A DNA stretch of 64,000 bases from a bacterium (GTDB taxonomy: Bacteria > Bacillota > Clostridia > Oscillospirales > Acutalibacteraceae): contig JAHLAX010000033.1 in assembly GCA_020625875.1 (NCBI GenBank), positions 1 to 64,000 on the forward strand. Reading direction: 5' to 3'. Of the stretch, positions 16,082 through 25,637 are shown in pieces (within the stretch, counting starts at the first letter, position 1; every line of letters begins with the position of its first letter). Position numbers and translations under genes: made by a program. Below the pieces are notes generated by a model. The model did no database searches. It worked only from the letters and a program-made list of their open reading frames with translations, and was not told where the DNA came from.

Positions 16082-18847
16082 TTATTCAAAATATTTACAG
16101 CATTTGTCACATAATGTGGGATGATTGGCGTTTAAGCCGACCGTCTTGCTGATTGTCCAACAACGTTCGCACTTCTCACCCTCAGCCTTTTCGACAGTGA
16201 TTTCAAGCTCTCCGTTGCCCTCAACAACTTCAACATCAGAAACGATGAGCGCCGGCTTGATTTCATCCTCAACCTTTTTAAGAAACTCAAGATACTCTCC
16301 TGAAGCTGTGAGAGTAACCTTGGACTCTAATGAGGATTTGATAGTCTTGTCCTTGACAAGAATTTCTATTTCTTTCTTAACGCTGTCTCTGAGCTCGTGA
16401 ATCTTATTCCAAAGAGCCATAAACTCATCGTCAACATCAATAGCGATAACCTCAGGCATATCGTTAAAGAGAACGTTATCGGCGTTATCTGTGGACTTAT
16501 GAGGCATATAACTCCAGATTTCATCAGAAGTATAAGCGAGAATAGGAGCAAGCATTCTTGTCATAGCGTCAAGAATCAGATATATAGCTGTCTGAGCCGA
16601 ACGACGCGACAAGCTGTCTTTCTTCTCTGTATAAAGTCTGTCTTTTAAAACGTCAAGATAGAAGTTAGACATATCAACAACACAGAAATTATGAACGCTG
16701 TGATATACCTGATGGAACTCATACTTATCATAAGAAGCGTTAACCTTCTCGATGAGGTTGTTGAGTGTTTTAACAGCCCACTTGTCGATATTCATCATCT
16801 TATCTGTATCAACCATATCAGTATCGGGGTTGAAATCAGAAATATTGCCGAGAATATAGCGAGCGGTGTTACGAATCTTTCTGTAAGATTCAGACATCTG
16901 CTTTAAGATTTCTCTGGAAATGTTAATATCTGACTGATAGTCGGACGAAGCGACCCAGAGTCTGAGCACATCAGCGCCGTACTGCTGAATAACCTCCTGA
17001 GGGCTGATACCGTTGCCGAGAGACTTACTCATTTTGCGGCGTTCCATATCGAGAATCATACCGTGAGTAAGTACAGTCTTATAAGGAGCAACGCCCTCTG
17101 TCGCAACAGAAGTGAGCAGAGAAGACTGGAACCATCCTCTGTACTGGTCATTACCCTCAAGATACATATCAGCGGGGTATTTAAGATAATTACGGCGTTT
17201 CACTACTGCTGTATGGGACGAGCCAGAGTCGAACCAAACGTCCATAATATCTTTTTCTTTTTCAAATTCAGAGCATCCGCACTTGGGACATTTTGTGCCC
17301 TCGGGGAGAATCTCGCTCGCGTCCTTCTCAAACCAAGCGTTAGAGCCTTCTTTACCGAATAAATCGGCTACAGCGAGCATAGCGTCCTTATCAACAAAAG
17401 GTTCGCCGCAATCAGCACAATAAAAAATCGGAATTGGAACGCCCCATTTACGCTGACGGGAAATACACCAGTCCTTACGGTCGCGAACCATTGATGTGAT
17501 TCTGTCTTTACCCCATGCAGGTACCCATTCAACAGTATTGATAGCGTCGATTGCCTTATCCTTAAAGTCGTCAACCGAACAGAACCACTGGTCTGTCGCT
17601 CTAAAGAGAATAGGTGATTTACATCTCCAGCAGTGAGGATATTGGTGGATAATCTTTTTGAGAGCGAAGAGTGAGCCGCTTTCATCAAGATTAATGGCAA
17701 TCTTTTTATTGGCTTCTTCAGTAGTTAAGCCCTTAAACTGCCCCGCTTCTTCTGTCATAACGCCGTCGGCATTAACAGGACAAATAACAGGAATCTCGGG
17801 ATAATTCTGACATACGTTATAGTCGTCAACACCATGACCAGGCGCAGTATGAACACAGCCTGTGCCGCTTTCGAGAGTAACGTGTTCACCAACGATAATA
17901 AGTGATTCTCTATCGATAAACGGATGAGCTGTTTTCATATATTCGAGCTCACTGCCCTTGATTGTGGCAACTACTTCATAATCGGTTATTTCGGCGATTT
18001 CTAATGCCGACTTGTACAAGTCTGTAGCCATTACAAGGTATTCGTCGCCGACTTTGATTATTGAATACTCAAAACGAGGACCGACGCATATAGCTACGTT
18101 GGCTGGTAAAGTCCATGTTGTAGTTGTCCAGATAACAAAGCTCACTTTGGACGGGTCAATACCCATAGCCTCAAACTTACCTAAATCGTCAGTTACCTTG
18201 AATTTAACATAAATAGAATGACAGGGATCCTCAGCGTATTCTATTTCAGCCTCGGCAAGCGCAGTCTTACACTCGGGACACCAGTAAACAGGCTTTAAGC
18301 CCTTATAAATATATCCCTTAGAAGCCATTTCGGCAAACACCTTAATCTGCTCAGCCTCAAACTCATGCTTAAGTGTAATATATGGGTTATCCCACTCGCC
18401 GATACAGCCAAGACGCTTAAACTGATCGCGCTGGTCATTGATATAACCTGTTACAAACTCCTCGCACATCTTGCGAAGCTCAAGTACAGATATATCAGCG
18501 GAACTGCCGATTCCAGCTTTGGCTCTCGCCTTAAGCTCTGTGGGAAGGCCGTGAGTATCCCAACCTGGAACGAAAGGAGACTTATAGCCCGCCATATTCT
18601 TATGACGAACAATAAAATCCTTTAAAATCTTGTTAAGAGCATGACCAAGGTGAATATCACCGTTGGCATATGGAGGACCGTCGTGAAGAACGTAGAGAGG
18701 CTTGCCCTCGTTATGCTCCATAAGCTTATTATAAACATCGTTATCTTCCCATTTTTGCAGAGTAACAGGCTCACTCTTAGGTAAGCCTGCTCGCATAGGA
18801 AAGTCTGTTTTTGGAAGATTTAATGTGGAATTATAATCCTGAGACAT
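16082..18847 (-). CDS. ileS: Isoleucyl-tRNA synthetase
   Basis: Class I synthetase charging tRNA-Ile, with an editing domain for valine. HIGH-type motif PYANGDIHLGHALNK near 59-73, an inserted editing domain in the middle (GTGCVHTAPGHG, DDYNV), KMSKSLGNG near 605, anticodon-binding domain and a C-terminal zinc site CERCW...CDKCC. 921 residues, the standard bacterial form. Last gene of a long operon behind divIVA, as in many Firmicutes. No T-box leader lies directly upstream (only 26 bp to divIVA). Confidence 0.98.
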   Translation of the reverse strand: MSQDYNSTLNLPKTDFPMRAGLPKSEPVTLQKWEDNDVYNKLMEHNEGKPLYVLHDGPPYANGDIHLGHALNKILKDFIVRHKNMAGYKSPFVPGWDTHGLPTELKARAKAGIGSSADISVLELRKMCEEFVTGYINDQRDQFKRLGCIGEWDNPYITLKHEFEAEQIKVFAEMASKGYIYKGLKPVYWCPECKTALAEAEIEYAEDPCHSIYVKFKVTDDLGKFEAMGIDPSKVSFVIWTTTTWTLPANVAICVGPRFEYSIIKVGDEYLVMATDLYKSALEIAEITDYEVVATIKGSELEYMKTAHPFIDRESLIIVGEHVTLESGTGCVHTAPGHGVDDYNVCQNYPEIPVICPVNADGVMTEEAGQFKGLTTEEANKKIAINLDESGSLFALKKIIHQYPHCWRCKSPILFRATDQWFCSVDDFKDKAIDAINTVEWVPAWGKDRITSMVRDRKDWCISRQRKWGVPIPIFYCADCGEPFVDKDAMLAVADLFGKEGSNAWFEKDASEILPEGTKCPKCGCSEFEKEKDIMDVWFDSGSSHTAVVKRRNYLKYPADMYLEGNDQYRGWFQSSLLTSVATEGVAPYKTVLTHGMILDMERRKMSKSLGNGISPQEVIQQYGADVLRLWVASSDYQSDINISREILKQMSESYRKIRNTARYILGNISDFNPDTDMVDTDKMMNIDKWAVKTLNNLIEKVNASYDKYEFHQVYHSVHNFCVVDMSNFYLDVLKDRLYTEKKDSLSRRSAQTAIYLILDAMTRMLAPILAYTSDEIWSYMPHKSTDNADNVLFNDMPEVIAIDVDDEFMALWNKIHELRDSVKKEIEILVKDKTIKSSLESKVTLTASGEYLEFLKKVEDEIKPALIVSDVEVVEGNGELEITVEKAEGEKCERCWTISKTVGLNANHPTLCDKCCKYFE

Positions 18848-18873
18848 AGTTTTAACTCTCCATAAAAAATTAA

Positions 18874-19560
18874 TTACTCAGCGCTGACGTCGTAATTTTC
18901 GCCAAATTTAAGGTTAGAAAACTTGCTGTCCTCTGAAACAAATTCTGTGCCTGTGCCAGCGTCAACAGGATCAAAAGTATCCTCAACCTCATTAATATCA
19001 ACAACATCCTCAGCTTCAGCGGTGAATTCAGGTTCTGCGGATTCTACAACCTCAGGCTCATCAACAGGAGTTGTAGGATACATACGATCGAGTTTTTCCT
19101 GCTCACGAACAACAGCTGCGTCAGTAGGAAGATCGTTAATAGCCTGAATGTGCTTTTTATAAAGCTCCTCCAGCTCATTTCTTAGCGCAACAGTATCGCT
19201 CTTTAATTTGAGATATACTTCTTTCTGTTTTGCGGTTAAGGCGTTTGATTCTTTCTGTACAGAAGCAGCCTTTGTCTCCGCTTCAGATAAAATAGCGGCA
19301 GCCTTGGCGTTAGCTTCTTTAACAGACTGATCGGCGATTCTCTGTGATGTCAAGAGAGCGTTTCTGACTGTTTCTTCATCAGCTCTGTACTGCTCAACAC
19401 GAGTAGCAAGAATGTCCATCTTTCTAATAAGATCGGACTTTTCTTTCTTCATCTGTTCAAAAGTAAGGATAACCTCATCGATAAAAGCGTCAACATCTTC
19501 GCCTCTGTAACCTCTACCCCTTCTAAAGGAAATATCCTTAATCTCATCAATTGTTAACAT
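18874..19560 (-). CDS. divIVA: DivIVA-domain cell division protein
   Basis: Coiled-coil protein that binds curved membrane at the septum and poles. The N-terminal lipid-binding DivIVA signature DIKDISFRRGRGYRGEDVDAF-like segment occupies residues 4-26, followed by coiled coil to about 150 and an acidic low-complexity tail rich in Glu, Val and Asp. 228 residues. The neighbours sepF and ylmH are the usual division cluster. Confidence 0.92.
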   Translation of the reverse strand: MLTIDEIKDISFRRGRGYRGEDVDAFIDEVILTFEQMKKEKSDLIRKMDILATRVEQYRADEETVRNALLTSQRIADQSVKEANAKAAAILSEAETKAASVQKESNALTAKQKEVYLKLKSDTVALRNELEELYKKHIQAINDLPTDAAVVREQEKLDRMYPTTPVDEPEVVESAEPEFTAEAEDVVDINEVEDTFDPVDAGTGTEFVSEDSKFSNLKFGENYDVSAE

Positions 19561-19571
19561 ATTTACAACTC

Positions 19572-20321
19572 CTATCTGTATTGTTCTATATTAATTTTCA
19601 GCCTTCCTTTTTTTGTGGTTGACAGCTGATCTTTAATTACAAATTTACCTGACCCGCGGATTGTTAAAATATCATCGGGTTTTAAAATGTAACTGACATT
19701 ATTAATTTCTGAATAATTAACAAAAACCTTAGAACTTTGTATTAATGATGCCGATTTGCCTCTGGAGAGCCTTGCGGCTGCGGCCACCACAGCGTCAAGC
19801 CTCATCGAACTTACTATCAAAGACAACGTTTCGGTACAACGCTTATACGAAATATCGCATTCATCGTCAGAAACAATGTGTACCCCTACCCTGCCGATTT
19901 TTGTAAGTTGAGATTCAATGAAACCGCTTATCTCTTGTTTAACAAATACAGCGGCACAACCTTTGTCGACAATTATGTCGCCCACACAGCTTCTCTCAAT
20001 TCCAAGGGACATCAGCGCGCCCAGAAAATCTCTGTGAGATAATGAATCTTCACTTCTGAATTTAAAACACAGTTTGTTTATCTGATAGTCATCGTCAATA
20101 ATCTCATAGTCACACGCTCTCATAACCTTGCGTGCGGCATCCGTATATCCGCCGAAAAAAGTTATTCTGTCAGCGGCATAGCTAAAATGACGAGAGATAA
20201 GATACTGTTCTTTTTCGTTCAAAAAACCAAGATAACAGGGCTTCCCTCTTATTTCGGAAAGATTCAGTACATCTTCTGCTCTGGACAGAAGATTATTATC
20301 TTCTTTATCAGAAGTATACAC
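19572..20321 (-). CDS. ylmH: YlmH family S4-domain RNA-binding protein
   Basis: Homologue of Bacillus YlmH, an S4-like RNA-binding protein between sepF and divIVA, linked to rescue of stalled ribosomes. The C-terminal S4 domain (DAVVAAAARLSRGKSASLIQ, then VFVNY) starts near residue 178; the N-terminal two thirds is the YlmH-specific domain (FLNEKEQYLISRHF). 249 residues. It overlaps the end of sepF by 14 bp. The usual ylmG (YggT) gene between sepF and ylmH is absent here. Confidence 0.88.
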   Translation of the reverse strand: MYTSDKEDNNLLSRAEDVLNLSEIRGKPCYLGFLNEKEQYLISRHFSYAADRITFFGGYTDAARKVMRACDYEIIDDDYQINKLCFKFRSEDSLSHRDFLGALMSLGIERSCVGDIIVDKGCAAVFVKQEISGFIESQLTKIGRVGVHIVSDDECDISYKRCTETLSLIVSSMRLDAVVAAAARLSRGKSASLIQSSKVFVNYSEINNVSYILKPDDILTIRGSGKFVIKDQLSTTKKGRLKINIEQYR

Positions 20322-20760
20322 CGCTGTTTTCTAACTCATCGAGAAGATCATCGCCTGTGAGGTCTACGTTATTGGGAATAATGATAAATGTAGATGTAGC
20401 GACTCTCTTGATTTTGCCGCGGTTAGCATACGCTACGCCGCTTAAGAAATCAATAATTCTTCTTGAAATATCCTTTTTGGTTTCTTCAAGATTAAGTACA
20501 ACAGTATGTGTTTTAATAAGCTCGTCCGCAATAGCTCGCGTTTCTTCGCCGAAGTTCTCAGGTCTGAATATAGCAACCTTAAGCTTCGCGGTAGCGCTGA
20601 TATTAACAACCTTATTACGGCGTGAAGAAGGAGTATATGTACTTACTTCCTCGTATTCCTCCTCTTCGTTTTCCGCATAACCGTATTCGTCATAACCATT
20701 ATCGTACTCCTCGTCGGGAGCGTCCCACATACGTTTAAACTTGTCTACAAAATTCGCCAT
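20308..20760 (-). CDS. sepF: Cell division protein SepF
   Basis: Membrane-binding partner of FtsZ that shapes the division septum. N-terminal amphipathic helix MANFVDKFKRMWDA, an acidic Glu/Tyr linker, and a C-terminal SepF domain from about 50 (KVAIFRPENFGEETRAIADEL, RIIDFLSGVAYANRG). The track start at 20802 overlaps yggS and adds an untypical segment. GGAGG 9 bp before the ATG at 20760 gives the family start and 150 residues. Confidence 0.93.
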   Translation of the reverse strand: MANFVDKFKRMWDAPDEEYDNGYDEYGYAENEEEEYEEVSTYTPSSRRNKVVNISATAKLKVAIFRPENFGEETRAIADELIKTHTVVLNLEETKKDISRRIIDFLSGVAYANRGKIKRVATSTFIIIPNNVDLTGDDLLDELENSGVYF

Positions 20761-20776
20761 TATCGTATCCTCCAAA

Positions 20777-21493
20777 TTAAATGTTATAATTACGAGCGCC
20801 AAAAAGCGAAGAGCCTACCCGCACCATATTAGCGCCTGACAAAATTGCTTCATAATAATCAGCGGACATTCCCATTGATAAAATGTCCATAGAAATATTA
20901 TCTATGTTTTTGCCTGAAATGTCAATAAATATATTGTTCATTTTATCAAAAAATTTAGAAATTTTTTGTTTACTATCACAAATCGGCGGTATAGTCATCA
21001 GACCTTTGACAGAAATATTCTCAAAATCCTTTATCTCGTCAAGCAATTCTAAAAGCCCATCGGGCATAACGCCGCTTTTGTTCTCCTCAGAGCCGATATT
21101 GACCTCTACAAGAACATTTGTAGTAAGATTGTTTTTAGCTGACTGCTTTGAAATCTCTTTAGCCAGCTTAACGGAATCAACGGATTGAATCATATCAACT
21201 TTATCGATAATCTGACGAACCTTGTTAGTCTGCAAATGACCGATAAACTGAAGCGAAGCGTCATTAAGATTATACTTGTCGTATTTTGAAAGGAGCTCTT
21301 GTGCTTTATTTTCACCTATATATTTTAAGCCGAGAGATATTGCGTAATTGATAACTTCAGCGTCAACGGTTTTTGTCGCTGCAAGGAATGTAATATCATC
21401 CCTGCTCTTGCCAACCTTTGATGCCGCTTCAGCGATTCTTTCTTCAATTGTATAATAATTGCGTTTTACGTTATCTAATAACTTTTCCGTCAT
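20777..21493 (-). CDS. yggS: YggS/YlmE family PLP homeostasis protein
   Basis: PLP-binding barrel protein that keeps free pyridoxal phosphate and amino/keto acid balance; no catalysis is established. The PLP lysine is in LAATKTVDAE near 37. Other conserved parts are IGENKAQEL, FIGHLQTNK, LVEVNIGSEENKSG and the C-terminal LSMGMSADYYEAI. 238 residues. It starts 23 bp inside the end of the HlyD-like gene, so translation is probably coupled. Confidence 0.93.
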   Translation of the reverse strand: MTEKLLDNVKRNYYTIEERIAEAASKVGKSRDDITFLAATKTVDAEVINYAISLGLKYIGENKAQELLSKYDKYNLNDASLQFIGHLQTNKVRQIIDKVDMIQSVDSVKLAKEISKQSAKNNLTTNVLVEVNIGSEENKSGVMPDGLLELLDEIKDFENISVKGLMTIPPICDSKQKISKFFDKMNNIFIDISGKNIDNISMDILSMGMSADYYEAILSGANMVRVGSSLFGARNYNI

Positions 21494-22766
21494 ACAGATT
21501 ATCTCCTTTCACTACAACCTGGTCATATAATTCAAGTGTTTCTCCTGTGAAAAGCGCGGTGTTCTCGGTAGATGGGTCACACAAAACATAATCACTTGAA
21601 GAATAGATAATAGAAATCTCTTTGAACTGAAGCTCAGAACCGTGAAGAACATAAACGCCCTGAACCTGTTTTTCTTTGGTAATCTTATTACCGTTTTTAT
21701 CTTTTACAGTTTTATTAACAACATCTTCATGTATAGCGCGTTTAGCGACTTTAATTCCTTCATATGAAAGTGTGGTGATTTCAAGCTTTTCGTTTCTCGC
21801 GGTTGAAAGATAACTGTTCATAAAGTCGCACAGCAATACCAAAACAGCGCTTTTGCGCTTTGAGCCCTGATTAATCGAGTATATTGTAGCCGGGATTTTC
21901 TCGGTTGTAAGCGACGGCATTTTTACATAAATTGAAATTTTATTATTATGAAGCTTTGTCAACGCTATAGCGTCATCAGCGCTGATTTCACAAACAATAT
22001 ACCACTCTGGATTTGTAACGACTTTGCCGATAACGTTATTAGGAATACTTTTCTTTTTAATATTCTTTAAATCTTCAAGGCGTATTTTATCGACTTTATT
22101 ATAATTGAATGTTTTTTCATAACCATCAGGAGAAGAAATAAAATATCCAGCTTTATCAGAAGATATATTGCCTATGCTTTCGGAACAGTTCTTTTCAAGA
22201 TCGTTCTTTTTGCTCTTAAGCTGCGAAATTTTAGACGAAAAGTCTTTGGCTTCGCCTGTAATCATCTGACGGTTACAAATCGAAAGCAAAAGATTATTAC
22301 AGGTTTTCTTAGCAGTCATATACTCGCCTGAATTCACATCAGTTAAAACAGAATAAATATTCGAGTTAATCTGAGCGTCAACAGTATCAAGACTTACACT
22401 GTCTTTATAGAAGGTTTCGCTTAATTCTCTAAGACTGTTGATTTGTGAGTTAATTGTTTTTATCTGCTGACGATATATCGCGTCATTTTCGTTGTTGAAT
22501 ACATCGGCTATTGTCTGACCGACGCTTACATCATCACCGTTATTCACGCTGTACGAAAGAACACCGTCAGATTGATTTGTAATATATTTTTCGTCTCGAA
22601 CAACAAAACAATCGGTATAAATAACATTATTTACGCTAGTATTAACAGCTTCTTCCGTATCAACCGTTTTAGCAAAGTTAGAATCGGTAATTAAATAAGC
22701 TAAATATGAAATTATCAGAATTAATAAAACCGCAATAAGTATTCGTTTAAACAATAATTTATCCAT
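21471..22766 (-). CDS. HlyD-like membrane-anchored adaptor protein
   Basis: One N-terminal transmembrane helix (about residues 8-26) and an extracellular part with a biotinyl/lipoyl-like strand pair (GVLSYSVNNGDDVSVGQTIADVF, about 68-91), a helical hairpin of about 100 residues (INSLRELSETF to SQLKSKKNDLEK) and a second beta region. This is the plan of HlyD/MacA-type adaptors. No ABC or RND partner is next to it; instead it sits between miaA and yggS in the division/modification operon, a position seen in other clostridia. Transport function is an inference from fold, and a cell-envelope role is equally possible. Confidence 0.65.
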   Translation of the reverse strand: MDKLLFKRILIAVLLILIISYLAYLITDSNFAKTVDTEEAVNTSVNNVIYTDCFVVRDEKYITNQSDGVLSYSVNNGDDVSVGQTIADVFNNENDAIYRQQIKTINSQINSLRELSETFYKDSVSLDTVDAQINSNIYSVLTDVNSGEYMTAKKTCNNLLLSICNRQMITGEAKDFSSKISQLKSKKNDLEKNCSESIGNISSDKAGYFISSPDGYEKTFNYNKVDKIRLEDLKNIKKKSIPNNVIGKVVTNPEWYIVCEISADDAIALTKLHNNKISIYVKMPSLTTEKIPATIYSINQGSKRKSAVLVLLCDFMNSYLSTARNEKLEITTLSYEGIKVAKRAIHEDVVNKTVKDKNGNKITKEKQVQGVYVLHGSELQFKEISIIYSSSDYVLCDPSTENTALFTGETLELYDQVVVKGDNLYDGKVIR

Positions 22767-23700
22767 ATATAAAACCTCGTATGGTGTTATTAATCATATC
22801 AAATTGCTCTTCTGCAGATATATATTCATCAATGTTTATCCAGACAATGCTTTCATTACGTCTGAACCATGTTAACTGGCGTTTAGCGTAATGTCTGGTT
22901 TCTGTTTTTAACCTGTTTATACAGGATTCCAAATCTGACTCACCGTCAAAATATGGCTTGAATTGCTGGTATCCAATTGCTTTTGAAGCTGTTGGGCTTA
23001 AATCAGAGTTAAGCATTTTTTCAGCTTCTTCTATCAGACCGTTTTTAATCATTATATCAACGCGTTTGTTGATTCTGTCGTAGATATAGCTTCTATCTTT
23101 GGCTGTAAGACCTATAGTCAACGACTCAAACGGACTTTCATTCAGCTTACTGTTCTTAATCTGTTCAGTTATTGTAATGCCGGTCGTTTTATAAAACTCT
23201 ATAGCGCGGATAATACGTTTGGGATTGACTTCTGTTGAAAGACGTTCAGCCGATTCAGGATCAACCTCACGAAGAATATCAAGCATATAGTCAACGCCGT
23301 TTTCTTCATAAAGTTTTTTGAGCTCTGAGCGGGTTTCAGGGTTGTTGCTGTTATCGACAAAATCAATATCACTTAGTAGAGAGTCAACATATAATCCTGT
23401 TCCGCCGCAAATTACAGGAAGCTTGTCTTTTTTAGTTATTTCTTTTATAGCTTCTTTAGCGTCAATTACGAATTGACCGACGGAATAGCTCTCGTCAATA
23501 TCAAGAAAGTCTAATAAATGATGAGAAATTCCACTCTGTTCTTGTATTGTCGGCTTAGCTGTAGCGATGTCCATTCCCTTATAAATCTGCATACTGTCAG
23601 CGGAAATGATTTCACCGTTAAATCTTTTGGCGATTTCAACAGAGAGCGCGGTTTTGCCTGAAGCGGTAGGTCCAACGATAGTAATTATTTTTGTTTTCAT
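22759..23700 (-). CDS. miaA: tRNA dimethylallyltransferase
   Basis: Adds a dimethylallyl group to N6 of A37 in tRNAs reading UNN codons; the product is the substrate of MiaB, encoded in the same operon. P-loop GPTASGKTALS (8-18), DSMQIYKGMDIATAKP (about 35-50), and GGTGLYVDSLL near 98. 313 residues. It overlaps mutL by 4 bp and the HlyD-like gene by 8 bp. Confidence 0.96.
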   Translation of the reverse strand: MKTKIITIVGPTASGKTALSVEIAKRFNGEIISADSMQIYKGMDIATAKPTIQEQSGISHHLLDFLDIDESYSVGQFVIDAKEAIKEITKKDKLPVICGGTGLYVDSLLSDIDFVDNSNNPETRSELKKLYEENGVDYMLDILREVDPESAERLSTEVNPKRIIRAIEFYKTTGITITEQIKNSKLNESPFESLTIGLTAKDRSYIYDRINKRVDIMIKNGLIEEAEKMLNSDLSPTASKAIGYQQFKPYFDGESDLESCINRLKTETRHYAKRQLTWFRRNESIVWINIDEYISAEEQFDMINNTIRGFIYG

Positions 23701-25625
23701 TGTATTCTGCCAAACTGCTTTTCAAGCTCATAACGACTCATAACAACACATACAGGTCTGCCGTGTGGGCAATAGCGTAAGGTTGGGTCGTTATCAAGCT
23801 TATTGGCTATATCAATCAATTCCTCACGGGTGCTGATATTGCCGCCTTTAATAGCACTTCTGCACGCGACATTATGATATACCCAGTCCATCTTCTCGCT
23901 TCTTATATCTGATTTATGCTGAGCGATATAACCCGCCATCTCAATAACGGAACTCTCTATATCGTCTAAATCAAGATACTGCGGAGCGGCGCGAACTATA
24001 AGCGTGCCGTTACCAAAATCATCGACATCAAAAGCGCATTCTTTGAACATATCGAGATTATCAATAGCGTACTCGTAATCGGATTTATTCAGCACAACAG
24101 TAACAGGCTGCAGCAGAATTTGAGAAAATCCCGCTCCGCGTTCTTTCTTGAGCTTTTCATAAATCATACGCTCGTGAGCCGCGTGTTTATCTATTATAAC
24201 AATTTCTTTATCGTTCTTCTCGACTATAATGTATGTATTAAAAGCCTCGCCGACAAATTTAAGCTTATTCTCAGGCTGTTCATATAAAGGCTGGGGCTCA
24301 GTAACAACCGCAGGTTGTTCAATAAATTCTTCCGTCTTTTTTTCTTCAACCTTTTTTGTAATTATATTGTTAATTTTTTCTTCACGCTTAATAGATTCTT
24401 TTGAGTAAACTTCAAAAGGATTATCGTCTACATCGCTTACTGAAACATTTAGAACCGAGTCAATAGGTTTATTATTTATCTGGTTAAGCTCGGAAAATGG
24501 ATTGTCGGGCTTTACAGGTTCTGGTTTCTCAGGTTTTTTAAAAGAAGACGGAGCGGTGACAAACGCCTTGGGCTGACGAATTTCTGAAAAAGCGTTTTCC
24601 TTTTCATGTCCTTTAAAAGTTATTTCTTTGCGCTTATCTTTAGACGATAAGCAAGTTTTTACAGCGTGATAAACGGCGTCAAAAATCGGTCGCTCATTTA
24701 CGAAACGAACCTGAATTTTGGACGGATGAACATTAACGTCTATAGCCTCAAAAGGAACAGTAATATGCAAAACACAAGCCGGAAACTTGCCGACCATTAC
24801 GCTGCCTTTGCAGGCTTCTTCAAGAGCCGCGGTGGCTGTGCCTGATTTGACATAGCGGCCGTTAATAAAAAAATTCTGCATATTGCGGTTAGGCCGCGCG
24901 TTGATTGGTAATGAAATATACCCCTGAACTTTTATAGCGTTCAGCTCATAATTTACAGGAATTAATCCTTGAACAAAATCACGACCGTATACGGAATAAG
25001 CGGCAGATTTTATTTTGCCGTCGCCTGAAGTTGTGAGCACTCTCTTGCCGTCTCGTATAAACGTAAAGGCGATTTCGGGATGTGATAAAGCGATTTTATC
25101 AATCACATTGGCTACAGCGTTACCCTCTGCCCTGTCTTTCTTCAAGAATTTCATTCGAGCGGGAATATTATAGAACAAATCTCTGACTATAATCGTAGTG
25201 CCTTTCGGGCATCCAGCGTCGTCAAATGACAACTCCTCTCCGCCGTCTATCTCATAAGATGTGCCTATGCTTTCGCTCTCGTGGCATGTAAGAAGCTGAA
25301 GCTTTGAAACTGAAGAAATTGAAGCTAAAGCCTCTCCCCTGAAGCCTAAAGTTGAAATACAATCAAGATCATTTTCGAGCTTGATTTTACTTGTAGCGTG
25401 CGGCAGAAAAGCGAGCTTTACATCATCGCGCATAATACCGCAACCATTATCTGTTACGCGCATAAGGGTTATACCGCCGTTCTGAATTTCAACGGTAATA
25501 TCTGTAGCGCCAGCGTCTATTGAGTTTTCAATGAGCTCTTTAATCGCGGAGGCAGGTCTTTCGACAACCTCGCCCGCGGCGATAAGTTCAGCAACGTGCT
25601 TATCAAGTACGTTAATGACGCCCAT
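23697..25625 (-). CDS. mutL: DNA mismatch repair protein MutL
   Basis: Links MutS recognition to strand removal. N-terminal GHKL ATPase (IAAGEVVERPASAIKELIENS, DNGCGI, TLGFRGEALASI), a long charged linker from about 330 to 450, and a C-terminal dimerisation domain. It carries the metal-dependent endonuclease motif in the form DKHAAHERMIYE near 480, plus CPHGRP near the C-terminus. So it is the nicking type used by bacteria lacking MutH. 642 residues. Confidence 0.96.
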   Translation of the reverse strand: MGVINVLDKHVAELIAAGEVVERPASAIKELIENSIDAGATDITVEIQNGGITLMRVTDNGCGIMRDDVKLAFLPHATSKIKLENDLDCISTLGFRGEALASISSVSKLQLLTCHESESIGTSYEIDGGEELSFDDAGCPKGTTIIVRDLFYNIPARMKFLKKDRAEGNAVANVIDKIALSHPEIAFTFIRDGKRVLTTSGDGKIKSAAYSVYGRDFVQGLIPVNYELNAIKVQGYISLPINARPNRNMQNFFINGRYVKSGTATAALEEACKGSVMVGKFPACVLHITVPFEAIDVNVHPSKIQVRFVNERPIFDAVYHAVKTCLSSKDKRKEITFKGHEKENAFSEIRQPKAFVTAPSSFKKPEKPEPVKPDNPFSELNQINNKPIDSVLNVSVSDVDDNPFEVYSKESIKREEKINNIITKKVEEKKTEEFIEQPAVVTEPQPLYEQPENKLKFVGEAFNTYIIVEKNDKEIVIIDKHAAHERMIYEKLKKERGAGFSQILLQPVTVVLNKSDYEYAIDNLDMFKECAFDVDDFGNGTLIVRAAPQYLDLDDIESSVIEMAGYIAQHKSDIRSEKMDWVYHNVACRSAIKGGNISTREELIDIANKLDNDPTLRYCPHGRPVCVVMSRYELEKQFGRIQ

Positions 25626-25637
25626 CTAATCACTTCC

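Noticed and set aside
18848-18873. T-box leader before ileS
   Set aside because: Only 26 bp separate ileS from divIVA; thrC and leuS likewise have no room for one.
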